This document shows positions 48,541 through 57,784 of a DNA stretch of 64,000 nt, piece after piece. The stretch spans positions 930,001 to 994,000 of the forward strand of contig NZ_JACHJU010000002.1 of NCBI RefSeq assembly GCF_014203795.1. Reading direction: 5' to 3'. Made by a program: the position numbers and the translations under genes. Source of the DNA: Streptosporangium album. Lineage in GTDB: Bacteria; Actinomycetota; Actinomycetes; Streptosporangiales; Streptosporangiaceae. The notes under the pieces are model-generated. The model was not told the DNA's origin, did no database searches, and worked only from the letters and a program-made list of their open reading frames with translations. The number at the start of each line of letters is the position of its first letter. Position 1 is the stretch's first letter.

Positions 48541-49166
48541 ACGTAACGGTTCTTGACTACGGATCGGGCAATCTCCGTTCGGCTGAGCGGGCGCTGGCCC
48601 GGGTCGGGGCGGAGGTCACGGTGACCTCTGACTACGAGGCGGCGATGGAGGCCGACGGTCTTGTCGTTCCGGGTGTCGGCGCGTTCGCGGCATGTATGGC
48701 CGGGCTGCGTGCTGTGCGCGGTGACCGCATCATCGACCGGCGCCTGGCGGCCGGTCGGCCGGTTCTGGGTATCTGCGTCGGTATGCAGATCCTGTTCGAG
48801 GTGGGTGTCGAGCACGGTGTCACGTCCGAGGGCTGTGGTGAGTGGCCGGGGACGGTGGAGCGTCTGGACGCGCCGGTCCTGCCGCACATGGGCTGGAACA
48901 CGGTCCGGGCGCCTGAGGGCACGGTGTTGTTCGAGGGCATGGACCGTGACACGCGTTTCTATTTCGTCCACTCCTATGGGGTGCGTAGCTGGGAGCTGCG
49001 GGCGGGGCCGGGGTTCACCGATCCTCTGGTCACCTGGGCCGAGCATGGTGTCCCGTTCGTCGCGGCGGTGGAGAACGGTCCGCTGATGGCCACCCAGTTC
49101 CACCCGGAGAAGTCGGGTGACGCCGGAGCGCAGCTGCTCACGAACTGGCTGGGGACCGTCAAGTGA
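48537..49166 (+). CDS. hisH: HisH, glutamine amidotransferase subunit of IGP synthase
   Basis: A 209-residue class I glutaminase that supplies ammonia to HisF. It shows DYGSGNLRS, the nucleophile motif GICVGMQ, and the His-Glu pair in [12 protein letters not shown] at 48537 overlaps the previous stop (GTGA). A second GTG three bases earlier is possible. Confidence 0.96.
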   Translation: MNVTVLDYGSGNLRSAERALARVGAEVTVTSDYEAAMEADGLVVPGVGAFAACMAGLRAVRGDRIIDRRLAAGRPVLGICVGMQILFEVGVEHGVTSEGCGEWPGTVERLDAPVLPHMGWNTVRAPEGTVLFEGMDRDTRFYFVHSYGVRSWELRAGPGFTDPLVTWAEHGVPFVAAVENGPLMATQFHPEKSGDAGAQLLTNWLGTVK

Positions 49167-49224
49167 GTCCTTCAGCGGGCCGCCAGACGGGCTGTCGGGT
49201 TGGCTGTCGGCGAGCCGCCGGTGA

Positions 49225-49572
49225 GTGTCGGTGAGTAAGGAGCGGGCCAGGCGTAGGGCCGAGCGGGAGGCGGAGCAGGCGCGTCAGGCGGCTCTGCGTG
49301 CCGAGCGTGAGGCCCGGTTGGTCCGGCGGCGGCAGCGGGTGGGCCGGCTGACCGCGCTGCTGCCCGGCAGGCCCGTGCGGATCGCGGTTCAGGGCGGCAT
49401 CATGGCCCGTCGCCGGCGTGCGCAGAACGGTCTGGTGGCCGTTCTGTTCTTCATTGTTCAGGCCATCGCCTGGCTACTGTGGTCCTCGTGGACCGCGCGG
49501 CTCGGCGTGTTTGTTCTTTCGGTGCTTTTCGTGCCGCTTTTCGTCACCCTTGTTTTCGACCGGAGGTCCTGA
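49225..49572 (+). CDS. Small membrane protein with charged helical N-terminus, before hisA
   Basis: A 115-residue protein whose first about 42 residues are highly charged ([21 protein letters not shown]), probably a cytoplasmic helix. Two hydrophobic spans follow at about 70-88 and 92-110. GTG at 49225 or 49231 can start it. It ends four bases before the hisA start. Function unknown; second small membrane protein in this operon. Confidence 0.7.
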   Translation: MSVSKERARRRAEREAEQARQAALRAEREARLVRRRQRVGRLTALLPGRPVRIAVQGGIMARRRRAQNGLVAVLFFIVQAIAWLLWSSWTARLGVFVLSVLFVPLFVTLVFDRRS

Positions 49573-49576
49573 TCAG

Positions 49577-50299
49577 ATGTCGCTAGAGCTGCTGCCCGCC
49601 GTGGACGTCGCCGACGGCCAGGCGGTCCGCCTGGTCCAGGGGGCGGCCGGCACCGAGACCTCCTATGGCGACCCTCTCTCGGCTGCGCTCGCCTGGCAGG
49701 AGGCCGGTGCCGAGTGGATCCATCTGGTCGACCTCGACGCCGCCTTCGGCCGGGGCTCCAATCGGGAGCTGATGGCCTCCGTCGTGGCCGCGCTCGACGT
49801 CAAGGTGGAGATGTCGGGTGGCATCCGCGACGACGCCTCGCTGGAGCTGGCGTTGGCGACCGGTTGTCGCCGGGTGAACATCGGCACCGCCGCGCTGGAG
49901 AATCCCGCCTGGTGTTCCAAGATCATCTCTGAGTACGGTGACCGGATCGCGATCGGTCTCGACGTCCGCGGCACCACTCTCGCCGCCCGTGGCTGGACGA
50001 AGGACGGCGGTGACCTGTGGGAGGTGCTGGAGCGCCTGGAGGCCGACGGCTGTTCCCGTTATGTCGTCACCGACGTCACCAAGGACGGCACGCTGCGCGG
50101 CCCCAACCTCGATCTGCTCCGTGAGGTGTGCGCCCGTACCGATCGGCCGGTGGTCGCCAGCGGTGGCGTCTCGTCTCTGGACGATCTGCGTGCCCTGGCG
50201 GAGCTGGTCCCGCTCGGTGTGGAGGGGGCGATCGTCGGCAAGGCCCTGTACGCGCAGGCCTTCACCCTTGAAGAGGCCCTGGCCGCGGTGAGCTCGTAG
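49577..50299 (+). CDS. priA: HisA/PriA, phosphoribosyl isomerase
   Basis: A 240-residue TIM-barrel isomerase with [15 protein letters not shown], the catalytic Asp pair region and SGGVSS. Streptomyces and Mycobacterium use a dual enzyme, PriA, for both the HisA and TrpF reactions. No trpF is visible here, so the dual role is likely but inferred. GGAGG lies 10 bases before the ATG. Confidence 0.93.
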   Translation: MSLELLPAVDVADGQAVRLVQGAAGTETSYGDPLSAALAWQEAGAEWIHLVDLDAAFGRGSNRELMASVVAALDVKVEMSGGIRDDASLELALATGCRRVNIGTAALENPAWCSKIISEYGDRIAIGLDVRGTTLAARGWTKDGGDLWEVLERLEADGCSRYVVTDVTKDGTLRGPNLDLLREVCARTDRPVVASGGVSSLDDLRALAELVPLGVEGAIVGKALYAQAFTLEEALAAVSS

Positions 50300-50324
50300 G
50301 TTGCGTCACATGGGGGGAAACGCG

Positions 50325-50717
50325 GTGACTCACTGCTCCGGCACGCGGGTGTTCAGCGGTGGTGTCTGGGAGGAGCGGTACGGCTATGCCCGTGCGGTGG
50401 TGGCGGGTCCATGGGTGCTCGTCTCGGGGTGCACCGCGACCGTCGACGGTGAGGTTCAGCATGTGGGTGACGCCTATCGGCAGGCGCTGGCCGTCTTCGG
50501 CATCGCGTTGGACGCGATCGAGAAGGCGGGGCTGTCGCGCCATGACGTGGTCCGGGTCCGTTATTTCGTGGTCGACGACGCCCATTACGACGAGGTCGGT
50601 CGCGCGCACGCCGAGCTGTTCGGCGACGTCCGCCCGGCGTGCACCGGGGTGCGGGTGGCGGGTCTGATCGATCCGCGCATGCTTGTCGAGGCCGAGGTCG
50701 AGGCTTACCGTGAATGA
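50325..50717 (+). CDS. RidA/YjgF-family protein in the his operon
   Basis: A 130-residue protein of the Rid fold ([29 protein letters not shown]), with the substrate-binding region and C-terminal VEAEVEA. RidA hydrolyses reactive enamine/imine intermediates from PLP enzymes. Its place between hisA and hisF recalls Streptomyces. GTG at 50325 with GGGGGGA upstream is favoured over ATG 50310. Confidence 0.85.
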   Translation: MTHCSGTRVFSGGVWEERYGYARAVVAGPWVLVSGCTATVDGEVQHVGDAYRQALAVFGIALDAIEKAGLSRHDVVRVRYFVVDDAHYDEVGRAHAELFGDVRPACTGVRVAGLIDPRMLVEAEVEAYRE

Positions 50718-50731
50718 GGAGCTGTAGAGAG

Positions 50732-51502
50732 ATGAGTGTCGCGGTACGGGTGATCCCCTGTCTGGACGTGGATGCCGGGCGGGTCGTCAAGGGTGTCAAC
50801 TTCGAGAATCTCCGCGATGCCGGGGACCCCGTGGAGCTGGCCCGCCGCTATGACGCCGAGGGGGCCGACGAGCTGACGTTTCTCGACATCACGGCCTCCA
50901 GTTCCGACCGGTCGACGATGTATGACGTGGTCAGGCGGACGGCCGAGCAGGTGTTCATCCCGCTGACCGTCGGCGGGGGGGTGCGGACGGTCGAGGATGT
51001 GAACAGGCTGCTGCGCGCGGGGGCGGACAAGGTGGGGTTGAACACCGCCGCGATCGCCCGGCCGGAGCTGCTGACCGAGGTGTCGCGGCGTTACGGCGCG
51101 CAGTGCATCGTGCTGTCGGTGGACGCCCGCCGGGTGGTCGACGGCCCGGCGACGCCGTCGGGGTTCGAGGTGACGACCCATGGTGGCCGCCGGGGCACCG
51201 GCATCGACGCGGTGGAGTGGGCCCGCCGGGGTGAGGAGCTGGGGGTGGGGGAGATCCTGCTCAACTCCATGGACGGTGACGGCACCCGTGACGGTTACGA
51301 CCTGGAGATGATCCGTGCCGTCCGGGCGGCGGTGTCGGTGCCGGTGATCGCCAGTGGCGGGGCCGGTTCGCTGGAGGACTTTCCGCCGGCGGTGGAGGCG
51401 GGGGCGGACGCGGTGCTGGCGGCGTCGGTGTTCCACTTCGGGCAGTTGCGGATCGGCGAGGTGAAGGACGCCTTGCGCGCGGCGGGGCATCCTGTGCGCT
51501 GA
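50732..51502 (+). CDS. hisF: HisF, cyclase subunit of IGP synthase
   Basis: A 256-residue TIM barrel. It opens with [18 protein letters not shown] and has the catalytic Asp pair region ([14 protein letters not shown]). It forms imidazoleglycerol phosphate with HisH. AGAGAG precedes the ATG. It is the last his gene in the window; hisI, often next in related genomes, is not here. Confidence 0.96.
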   Translation: MSVAVRVIPCLDVDAGRVVKGVNFENLRDAGDPVELARRYDAEGADELTFLDITASSSDRSTMYDVVRRTAEQVFIPLTVGGGVRTVEDVNRLLRAGADKVGLNTAAIARPELLTEVSRRYGAQCIVLSVDARRVVDGPATPSGFEVTTHGGRRGTGIDAVEWARRGEELGVGEILLNSMDGDGTRDGYDLEMIRAVRAAVSVPVIASGGAGSLEDFPPAVEAGADAVLAASVFHFGQLRIGEVKDALRAAGHPVR

Positions 51503-51663
51503 TTCCGCCGGTCAGCACTGCCGGACATGTTCCCGCTCTGGCGGGCCGGTGGGCCCGGGCGTGGTTGGCGCCGCGGTGGGTGGGTGTTCCGGGCGGCCGC
51601 CGCAGTTGTTCCGTCGTTGGAACAGGTGCCTGCTCGGATATGCTCCCAGGGCGGCTGGTTCTC

Positions 51664-52173
51664 CCGATGTCGTTCCGCCTCCAGGAGCTTTTCCACGCGC
51701 TGCTTCACGCGGGTGCGCTCGCGCACCAGGGTGCGCCGGTAGCGGGTCAGGTCGCGCAGTTGCCGGATGGGTTTGGGGTGGACCAGGCTGGGCCGGCACA
51801 TGCCGCGCTCGACGACCTTGGCCAGCCAGACCGCGTCCAGTTTGTCGGTCTTGGGGCGGCCGGGGACGTTCTTGACGTGCTTGGCGTTCAGCGGCCAGCA
51901 GGTGAAGCCTTCGGCTTCCAGCAGGTAGTAGACGGGCTTCCAATATTCGGAGGTCGCTTCCATCGCGACCAGGGTGACGGCTTGGCGGCGCAGCCAGTCG
52001 GCCAGGGCCGGCAGCGAGGAGACCAGCGTGGAGTACTCGCGGACTTCCTGGCGGCGCCGGTCGGGCCGTTCCTCGTGCGGGACGCGCACGCACACCACCA
52101 GGCCAGCCTTGGCGATGTCGATGGCGGCGACGCGGTCGATGAGTTCGAGCGGTTCGTGGGTGGTGTCCTCCAT
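51664..52173 (-). pseudogene. IS110-family transposase remnant
   Basis: The N-terminal DEDD domain is recognisable: AAIDIAKAGLVVCV, VAMEATSEYW, and KTDKLDAVWLAK, followed by RTLVRERTRVKQRVEKLLEAE. Similarity stops near 51664, where the frame runs into unrelated sequence, so the C-terminal transposase-20 domain with its Ser motif is gone. It lies right after the his cluster. I cannot define element ends; 51503-51663 and 52174-52320 hold no other gene that I can see. Confidence 0.82.
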
Positions 52174-52324
52174 GGCGTTGCCTCTTTTGGCTCCCGGGGT
52201 GGATGGGGGTGGGTGGTTGCCCGGGGAGCCGGCGGGGGTATGGACTGAAAAGCGGAAGATCCCGCCGGGGAGCCGATCTGGCGCTCAGGGCGCATTCTGT
52301 ACTCCGTAGGATCGTAGTCTGATC

Positions 52325-52361
52325 TTGCCCTATAGCTCGCTGAGCGATATATATCAGCTAT
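52325..52361 (+). promoter_or_regulatory. padR promoter with overlapping operator palindromes
   Basis: TTGCCC (52325-52330) and TATATA (52348-52353) are spaced by 17 bases, and transcription would begin at or near the ATG (52360): a leaderless start. The spacer carries the dyad TCGCT-G-AGCGA (52337-52347), GATATATATC (52346-52355) is a perfect palindrome over the -10, and ATAGCT/AGCTAT arms bracket both (52332-52337, 52356-52361). This fits autorepression by the PadR protein encoded next. Confidence 0.65.
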
Positions 52362-52686
52362 GGCACTACGTGAGCAGAGTTACCTCGTGCTCCTGGCGCT
52401 CTCCGACGGCCCCCTTCACGGCTACGGCGTGATCAAAACGGTCCAGGAGCTGTCGGAGGCCCGCGTCCGGCTGGGCGCGGGCGCCCTGTACGGCGCCTTG
52501 GACCGGCTGGCCGGCGAAGGCCTGGTCACCGTAGTCAAGGAAGAAGTCGTCGACGGCCGCCACCGTCGCTACTACGACCTGACCGGACACGGCCGTCACC
52601 TCCTGGCCGAGGAGACCATCCGGCTCACCCGCCTGGCCACCACCGCACAGCGCCGGCTCCGCCTTCAACCCGGAACGGGAGCATGA
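52360..52686 (+). CDS. PadR-family transcriptional regulator
   Basis: A 108-residue winged-helix regulator: LVLLALSDGPLHGYGVIK, LGAGALYGALDRLAGEGLV and RRYYDLTGHG. Members are usually repressors of transporters or neighbouring membrane proteins. Its promoter region overlaps palindromes just upstream. The stop overlaps the next start (ATGA). Confidence 0.9.
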   Translation: MALREQSYLVLLALSDGPLHGYGVIKTVQELSEARVRLGAGALYGALDRLAGEGLVTVVKEEVVDGRHRRYYDLTGHGRHLLAEETIRLTRLATTAQRRLRLQPGTGA

Positions 52687-53168
52687 TGAACGCCTACGAG
52701 CGGCGCTGCCGCCTGCTGATGTGCGCCTACCCGCCGCGCTTCCGCGAGCACCGGGGCCAAGAGTTGCTGGGCATCCTGCTGGACCTCGCCGCACCAGGGC
52801 AGACGCGACCCACCCTGCGCGACAGCTTCGACATCGTCCGCGGCGGGCTGCTCACCCGGCTCGGGGACCGTCCCCCTGCCGGGCAGTGGATCCTGTACCG
52901 GCTGTTCGGCAGGCCCGTACCCGACCGATACCGGATGTGGGTCCGCGACGACCTCCACAGCAAGCTGTATTTCTTCCACACCCCGTTCCTGCGGTTCATG
53001 CTGATCGTTCCGCTGCTTACCGGCGTCGACGCGTTCCTTCGCGCTCACGGTATAGACCAGCCGAGCTGGCCGATCCCCGTGGCTTTCGGACTCGCCGCCC
53101 AGAGCGCGAACGCGACCAGACGCTGGGCCTGTGATCGATACGGGCCTGAGCGCATCGACGCATCATGA
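52683..53168 (+). CDS. Uncharacterised PadR-partner protein
   Basis: A 161-residue protein translationally coupled to padR (ATGA overlap). The N-terminus, YERRCRLLMCAYPPRFREHRGQ, is the short cytoplasmic motif often found on proteins encoded next to PadR regulators and on permease-prefix domains. One weakly hydrophobic stretch lies at about 100-120. Function unknown; probably the repressor's target or partner. Confidence 0.75.
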   Translation: MMNAYERRCRLLMCAYPPRFREHRGQELLGILLDLAAPGQTRPTLRDSFDIVRGGLLTRLGDRPPAGQWILYRLFGRPVPDRYRMWVRDDLHSKLYFFHTPFLRFMLIVPLLTGVDAFLRAHGIDQPSWPIPVAFGLAAQSANATRRWACDRYGPERIDAS

Positions 53169-53276
53169 CCTGAGGCGGCCGGGTGCGGCTGTTCCACCCG
53201 ATCAACCTGGGACAGCGGCCTGCTCATCACCAACAGATCTGTCTGCGACGGCCTGGGCATGATCCAGGGACACAGC

Positions 53277-53298
53277 TGTACAGCAGCCTTGTACAGCA
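53277..53298 (+). repeat. TGTACAGC repeats near the integrase (possible arm-type sites)
   Basis: TGTACAGCA occurs at 53277-53285 and 53290-53298. A third copy, TGTACAGCT, lies at 53477-53485 and a weaker one, ATACAGCTA, at 53491-53499. They flank the tRNA fragment and the integrase end, as arm-type integrase sites do; that role is inferred. Confidence 0.4.
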
Positions 53299-53384
53299 AC
53301 ACCGTCTTACGCGATCACATCCCACCGAACCGCATCTACCGCCTGACCAAGGCATGAGCTCTCCGACCCGGGACCTGCCGTTGA

Positions 53385-53428
53385 CTCGTAATGAAGAGGT
53401 CTCGGGTTCGAATCCCGAAGGCGACTCC
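53385..53428 (+). other. 3' fragment of a tRNA-Thr (CGT) gene, probable attachment site
   Basis: From the anticodon loop CTCGTAA through the T arm (TCGGG-TTCGAAT-CCCGA) to the acceptor strand AGGCGACTCC, this is a tRNA 3' half with anticodon CGT. The 5' half is absent: the bases before the loop do not pair with the anticodon stem strand TGAAG. A tRNA 3' end beside an integrase gene is the classic mark of integration by a tyrosine recombinase. Confidence 0.75.
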
Positions 53429-53435
53429 GCAGGTG

Positions 53436-53468
53436 AAAGGCCCCTCGCGATGATTGCGGTGGGCCTTT
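53436..53468 (+). terminator. Terminator following the tRNA fragment
   Basis: AAAGGCCC (53436-53443) pairs with GGGCCTTT (53461-53468) and is followed by T and C. It is the terminator of the tRNA transcript and lies between the tRNA piece and the 3' end of the integrase remnant. Confidence 0.7.
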
Positions 53469-53496
53469 TCTGATCTTGTACAGCTGCGAGATACAG

Positions 53497-54225
53497 CTAC
53501 GGGGTCAGTCGCTTGTTCAGGCGCTTCAGCGCCTTGCGGGTTTCGGGGGACGGGACCTGCGTGTAGACGTTCATGGTCACCGAGATCTGCGAGTGGCGCA
53601 GGATGCGCATCGCGACCCGCGGATGGACATCGAGGGCGGCCAGGAGCGAGGCGCAGGTGTGGCGGGTGTCGTGGACGCGGATGCGGGGGACGCCCGCCTT
53701 GCGGCAGTGCATGTCGAAGGAGTGGTTGAAGTTGCGGGGTTCGATCGGGGTGCCGTGCTTGGTGGTGAAGACGAGGTCGCTCTCGTGCCACGCGTCGCCG
53801 GCGTCCTGGCGGGCTTGGGCCTGAATCTGCTGGCGGTCCTTCAGCGCTGCTATGCAGAGCCCCAGGAGTGGTAGAGGGGTCGCCGAGCCTTCCGTCTTGG
53901 TGTTGTCGCGGTGGAGCAGTCTTCCGTGGACGCGGGTGAGTTGGTGGTCGATCGACAGCTCTTCGCCGTCGAAGTCGACGCCGTCCCAGACCAGGCCAAG
54001 CACTTCGCCGCGACGCAGGCCGAGGAGGAGCACCAGGACGTAGGCGGCGTACAGGGGGTCGCAGACATTGCGGAGTGTTCGAGGAAGCGGCGGGCTTCGT
54101 CGACGCTCCAGGTGGTGTGCTGGCGGCGCTTCTTCGTCGACTTGCTGGCGTTCGGCATGACAGTAAGACCGGCGACGTTCTTCGTGATCAGCTCTTCACG
54201 GATGGCGCTGTCGGTGAAAACCAGG
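53497..54225 (-). pseudogene. Tyrosine-recombinase integrase, frameshifted and N-terminally truncated
   Basis: The catalytic domain is present in one frame: LGLRRGE (Arg), HDTRHTCASL (H-x-x-R), LRHSQIS and NVYTQ (nucleophile Tyr). The preceding part (AIREELITKNVAGL, RRQHTTWSVDEARRFLE) is in another frame, with the shift near 54070. The core-binding N-terminus is missing. Together with the tRNA fragment it marks a decayed integrated element. Confidence 0.82.
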
Positions 54226-54302
54226 TGACGTCTTACATCGCTTGCCGCAAGGCTGGTCGCGGTCGATGAGTTTTGTCGGTGGCTGCAGTCAGTATGTGCT
54301 GA

Positions 54303-55841
54303 ATGACTATGACTGCTCGTGAGACCGAAGGCTGCGACGCCAGCCATGACCACGTTGTGCCCGACAACCCCGAACGAGGTTCCGTGTCCAGTCCACAGCT
54401 CGACTCGCTTGCCAAATCCGCGGCCACCGTTTCAGGTCGCACCCCGGCCGTGATCCGACTGCTGGTGCTCGCCACATTCGTGGTCATCCTCAACGAGACG
54501 ATCATGATCAATGCGATCCCGCAGTTGATGGGGGCGCTGCACATCACCGAGCAGACCGCGCAGTGGCTCTCGACCGCCTTCATGCTGACCATGGCCGCGG
54601 TCATCCCGATCACCGGGTGGTTCCTGCAGCGGGTGTCCACGCGCCACGCGTACGCCACGGCGATGGGCCTGTTCTTGCTCGGCACGGCGTTGGCCGCCGT
54701 CGCGCCGTCGTTTGAGGTGCTGCTGGGCGCCCGAATCATCCAAGCGTCCGGGACAGCTGTGATGATGCCGTTGCTGATGACGACGCTGATGCAGGTGGTG
54801 CCCGAGAAAGACCGGGGCCGGGTGATGGGCACCGTCACCCTGGCCATCTCGGTCGCGCCCGCAATGGGCCCAGCGATCTCGGGGGTGATCCTTCAGTTCG
54901 GGTCTTGGCGCCTGCTCTTCGCCGTGGTGCTCCCCATCGCCGCCGTGATCACTTGGGGCGGCCTGAGGCAGCTCAAGAACATTGGCCAGCCCCAGTTCAG
55001 CACCATCGACTGGTTCAGTGTGGCAACCGCCGCGGCTGGCTTCGGCGGCCTGGTCTACGGGCTTAGCCGGTTCGACAGCGGTAACGTCGGCGTTGCCGCC
55101 GGAATCGTGGCGGCCGGCCTGGTCACCATCGCCGTCTTCATCGTTCGCCAGCTGTCGTTGCAGAAGCGCGGCGTGCCGCTGATGGACCTGCGGACCCTTC
55201 GGCACCGCACCTACACGGTCGCGCTGATTCTGATGTCGGTGGCCTTCATGGCGATGCTCGGCTCGATGATCTTGTTGCCGCTTTATCTGCAGAACGTCCG
55301 CGAACTCAGCGCCCTGCAGACCGGACTCCTCGTGATGCCGGGCGGCCTCGCGATGGGTCTGCTCGGTCCGACCGTCGGCCGCCTGTTCGACAGGTTCGGC
55401 GGCCGGGTTCTGGTTATCCCCGGCGCGATCGGGATCATGCTCGCGCTCGCTGGTTTCACCCAGGTCACGATGACCATGCCGTACTGGCAGCTCCTCGGTC
55501 TGCACGCGCTGCTGATGGTGAGTCTGGCCGCGACCTTTACCCCGGTGTTCACCCTCGGGCTCGGAGCGGTTCCCTCGCACCTCTACTCCCACGGCAGCTC
55601 GATCCTGAGCACACTCCAGCAGGTCGCCGCGGCCATCGGCACCGCGCTCGTGATCACCGTGATGAGCGCGCGAGCCGATGCCCTGAAATCCGAGGGAGCC
55701 ACCGAGGTGCTCGCCAACCTCGGCGGCATGCGGCTGGCCTTCATCATCGGCGCGGTGCTGTCCGTGGCTGTGGTCGTCACCGCCCTGCTCCTACCGGCCC
55801 GGGCGGAGAGCGCCGGCGAGCATGAGGGACACGGTCTATGA
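54303..55841 (+). CDS. MFS drug-type exporter (DHA2/EmrB-QacA family)
   Basis: A 512-residue major facilitator protein with about 14 hydrophobic helices. Seen are the motif-A-like GWFLQRVSTRHAYA and motif-C-like LAISVAPAMGPAISG. An acidic, soluble N-terminus of about 40 residues precedes helix 1. Substrate unknown; the family exports antiseptics and antibiotics using the proton gradient. It lies among mobile remnants, so it may have arrived with the element. No ribosome site is obvious before the ATG. Confidence 0.88.
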   Translation: MTMTARETEGCDASHDHVVPDNPERGSVSSPQLDSLAKSAATVSGRTPAVIRLLVLATFVVILNETIMINAIPQLMGALHITEQTAQWLSTAFMLTMAAVIPITGWFLQRVSTRHAYATAMGLFLLGTALAAVAPSFEVLLGARIIQASGTAVMMPLLMTTLMQVVPEKDRGRVMGTVTLAISVAPAMGPAISGVILQFGSWRLLFAVVLPIAAVITWGGLRQLKNIGQPQFSTIDWFSVATAAAGFGGLVYGLSRFDSGNVGVAAGIVAAGLVTIAVFIVRQLSLQKRGVPLMDLRTLRHRTYTVALILMSVAFMAMLGSMILLPLYLQNVRELSALQTGLLVMPGGLAMGLLGPTVGRLFDRFGGRVLVIPGAIGIMLALAGFTQVTMTMPYWQLLGLHALLMVSLAATFTPVFTLGLGAVPSHLYSHGSSILSTLQQVAAAIGTALVITVMSARADALKSEGATEVLANLGGMRLAFIIGAVLSVAVVVTALLLPARAESAGEHEGHGL

Positions 55842-55861
55842 AGCCGGCGTGATGGCGGTGG

Positions 55862-56362
55862 AGTGGGACGCCGTGATCCCTCTTGCCGGGCGGGCTGGGC
55901 CTGCCCGGCAGCAAGCAGATCAAGTTCGCCGCCGCATATGCCGGGCGGACCGTGACCATCTGGGCCGATGCCCGCAGCATCCACATGCTGCTCGAAGGCC
56001 GCCTGATCCGGACACGTCCCTCTTGGTTCTCCCCGCGCGACCCACACGCCCTGCTGCTGCGGGGAGGACGAATCACCGGTCGAGCGACCGCCACAGACCT
56101 GGCCATCGCTTACGAGCACCTCGCCCAGGCCATCTCCCGGATGATCATCGACGTCGACCCATACGACGCCGTCCTGTCGCCGGCTGCCGTCACGCCAGCG
56201 GTACCTGTCGGATACTTCACCGAGGTCGACACAGCCACCGAGGCGACCCGCATGCAGAACTGGTCGTGCTACGCGTTCCTGGCCAACCTGTCAGGGCATC
56301 CCTCGATCAGCCTGCCGACGTACGTGACACGGGCGGCCAGGAGTCACCCGGTTGACCCCTGA
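55862..56362 (+). pseudogene. Chimeric frame: IS481-type integrase tail joined to an amidase fragment
   Basis: One open frame (159 codons from 55883) holds two unrelated fragments. The first half (FAAAYAGRTVTIWAD, HMLLEGRLIRTRPSW) matches the C-terminus of IS481-like integrases. The second half (YDAVLSPAAVTPAVPVGYF, NLSGHPSISLP) matches the C-terminal part of amidase-signature enzymes. Neither has its catalytic region. This looks like deletion-joined debris rather than a new gene. Confidence 0.7.
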
Positions 56363-56418
56363 CACCCTGGTAGGCGTGGCGACGCCGTCCCTCCAAGTCC
56401 CACGCCGCCACGCCCGTT

Positions 56419-56703
56419 CTACCGGGCTCTACCGGACAGGAGCGCTGTCCAGATCACCCGAGCTTCGGCGAGAGACCATCGGCTGGTCTCGTGGATCTCG
56501 TGCTTGCGGTCGAGTTGAACGGTTCGCCGGATGAACGCCTGTCCACCGCCCTGGCACAGTTCGTAAACCGTGGCGTGGCAGACACAGGTCCAGTTCACTG
56601 GCCTTATGCGGTCAGGAGTCCGGTACGGATCCCGCCGCTCCAGCCGCGCGTGATCGCGCTGAGCCATGGCCACGTGCGGGCTCAGGCACTCCTCCAGCGG
56701 CAT
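56419..56703 (-). CDS. Conserved-looking small hypothetical protein, second of a coupled pair
   Basis: A 94-residue protein (MPLEECLSPHVAMAQRDHAR, with CVCHATVYELCQGGGQAFIRR and a WSLAEARVIW end). The ATG shares one base with the stop of the upstream gene (TGATG), and GGAGGCATG lies nearby, so the pair is translationally coupled. No family function is known to me. Confidence 0.55.
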   Translation of the reverse strand: MPLEECLSPHVAMAQRDHARLERRDPYRTPDRIRPVNWTCVCHATVYELCQGGGQAFIRRTVQLDRKHEIHETSRWSLAEARVIWTALLSGRAR

Positions 56704-56912
56704 CACGACATGCCTCCGTGGACCGGCTCCGACAGCGGGTGGCTTTGGTGTAGTTCTTCGTACCGACGGGCCACGCAACGGGCGACGGTAGCCGGGTTAT
56801 CCACGTTGTAGACCGTGTAGAGCCGTCGGCCCGTCCGCCCCGAGATCTGCCCCGTCCACCAGCGGTAGACGAAGCCGTCCGTCCAGACCAGAAGATCAAC
56901 CCAGACCGACAC
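56703..56912 (-). CDS. Small Trp-rich hypothetical protein, first of a coupled pair
   Basis: A 69-residue frame from GTG 56912, rich in Trp and Tyr (WVDLLVWTDGFVYRWWTG, then YTVYNVDNP). Similarity to actinomycete proteins seems to begin upstream of this GTG (codons for DVHDGYGVALV precede it in frame). The true start may therefore be lost and the gene truncated by the fragment at 56971. Confidence 0.5.
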   Translation of the reverse strand: MSVWVDLLVWTDGFVYRWWTGQISGRTGRRLYTVYNVDNPATVARCVARRYEELHQSHPLSEPVHGGMS

Positions 56913-56970
56913 CAGAGCGACGCCGTAGCCGTCATGGACGTCAGCGCAGATCCCGTGCTGTTCCAGTGCC

Positions 56971-57567
56971 TTACGAGATCGCCAGCTGGGTGACCGAGGG
57001 GCCGGGCAAGTTCATCGTCACGGTGCCCTGGGAGGCGGGCAGCGTGCCCAGCGAGGCGGGCAGTGCGTAGCCGGCCGTGGCGCCGGTCTTCTGGATGGCG
57101 GCGGCCTGCGTCACCCCGGTTCCGGCGCCGACGACCGCGGTGGCGGGCGCGGTGCCCTTGTTGATCAGGACGACGACCTTCGGGTTGGCCGAGGCGTACA
57201 CCTCGACGTCGGGAAGGGTGGTCTGGGCGCGTACGAGGGAGCTGCCGAAACGGGCCAGGGAGGTGTCCTGCTGTCCGGTGAAGAATCCCACTCCTTGGTA
57301 GATCGGCATGCGTTCGCTGAGTCCGGCCCCGTTGCGGGCGTAGGCGGGGCGCTCGTCGTTCTCCTGGTCGTACAGCAGGCCCAGCGCGCCGTTCTTGTCG
57401 CCGTAGACGGAGCCCTTGGCGCCGGCCTTCAGCAGGTGGCCCCAGACGCTGGCCACCCACCAGATCGCGGCGTTGCGGTATTGGAAGGGTTCGGTGCCGA
57501 TGTTGCCGCAGTGGGCGAGTTCGGGCGGGTCGTTGTCGACGCTCCAGGAAGAGTTGATCTCTCCCAC
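56971..57567 (-). pseudogene. C-terminal fragment of a secreted glycosidase-like protein
   Basis: A 198-residue frame that begins inside a catalytic-domain-like segment (VGEINSSWSVDNDPPE, WWVASVWGHLLKAGAKG, YARNGAGLSERMPIYQG). It ends in an Ala/Thr/Gly-rich beta-sandwich-like region (VVVLINKG to PSVTQLAIS). The start resembles the acid/base region of glycoside hydrolases but the N-terminal half is missing, so the family is uncertain. Position and truncation suggest debris. Confidence 0.5.
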
Positions 57568-57784
57568 CAGGACGTCGATCGTGTCCGCGCGCGCGGGCGC
57601 ACCGCAGCGGGCGCCATGTTAGGTAGAGATCGTTAACGGCGTGTGTCTTCGCGTGTTCCGGTCATGCGTTTTCGGCAATGGGGGAGGGTTGCGGGCTTCC
57701 CGCCGTGGCTTCCGGACGTCCTTGTCCTCTGGTGTCGACGGTCGACGCGGGCGGTTGCCCGGGTGCTGCCCTCTGCTCTCTCGG

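Noticed and set aside
53385..53428. A complete tRNA-Thr gene
   Set aside because: D arm, 5' acceptor strand and 5' anticodon stem are missing; only the 3' half is present.
56491..56811. A 106-codon + strand frame
   Set aside because: Mirror of the two coupled small genes on the - strand, which have better start signals.
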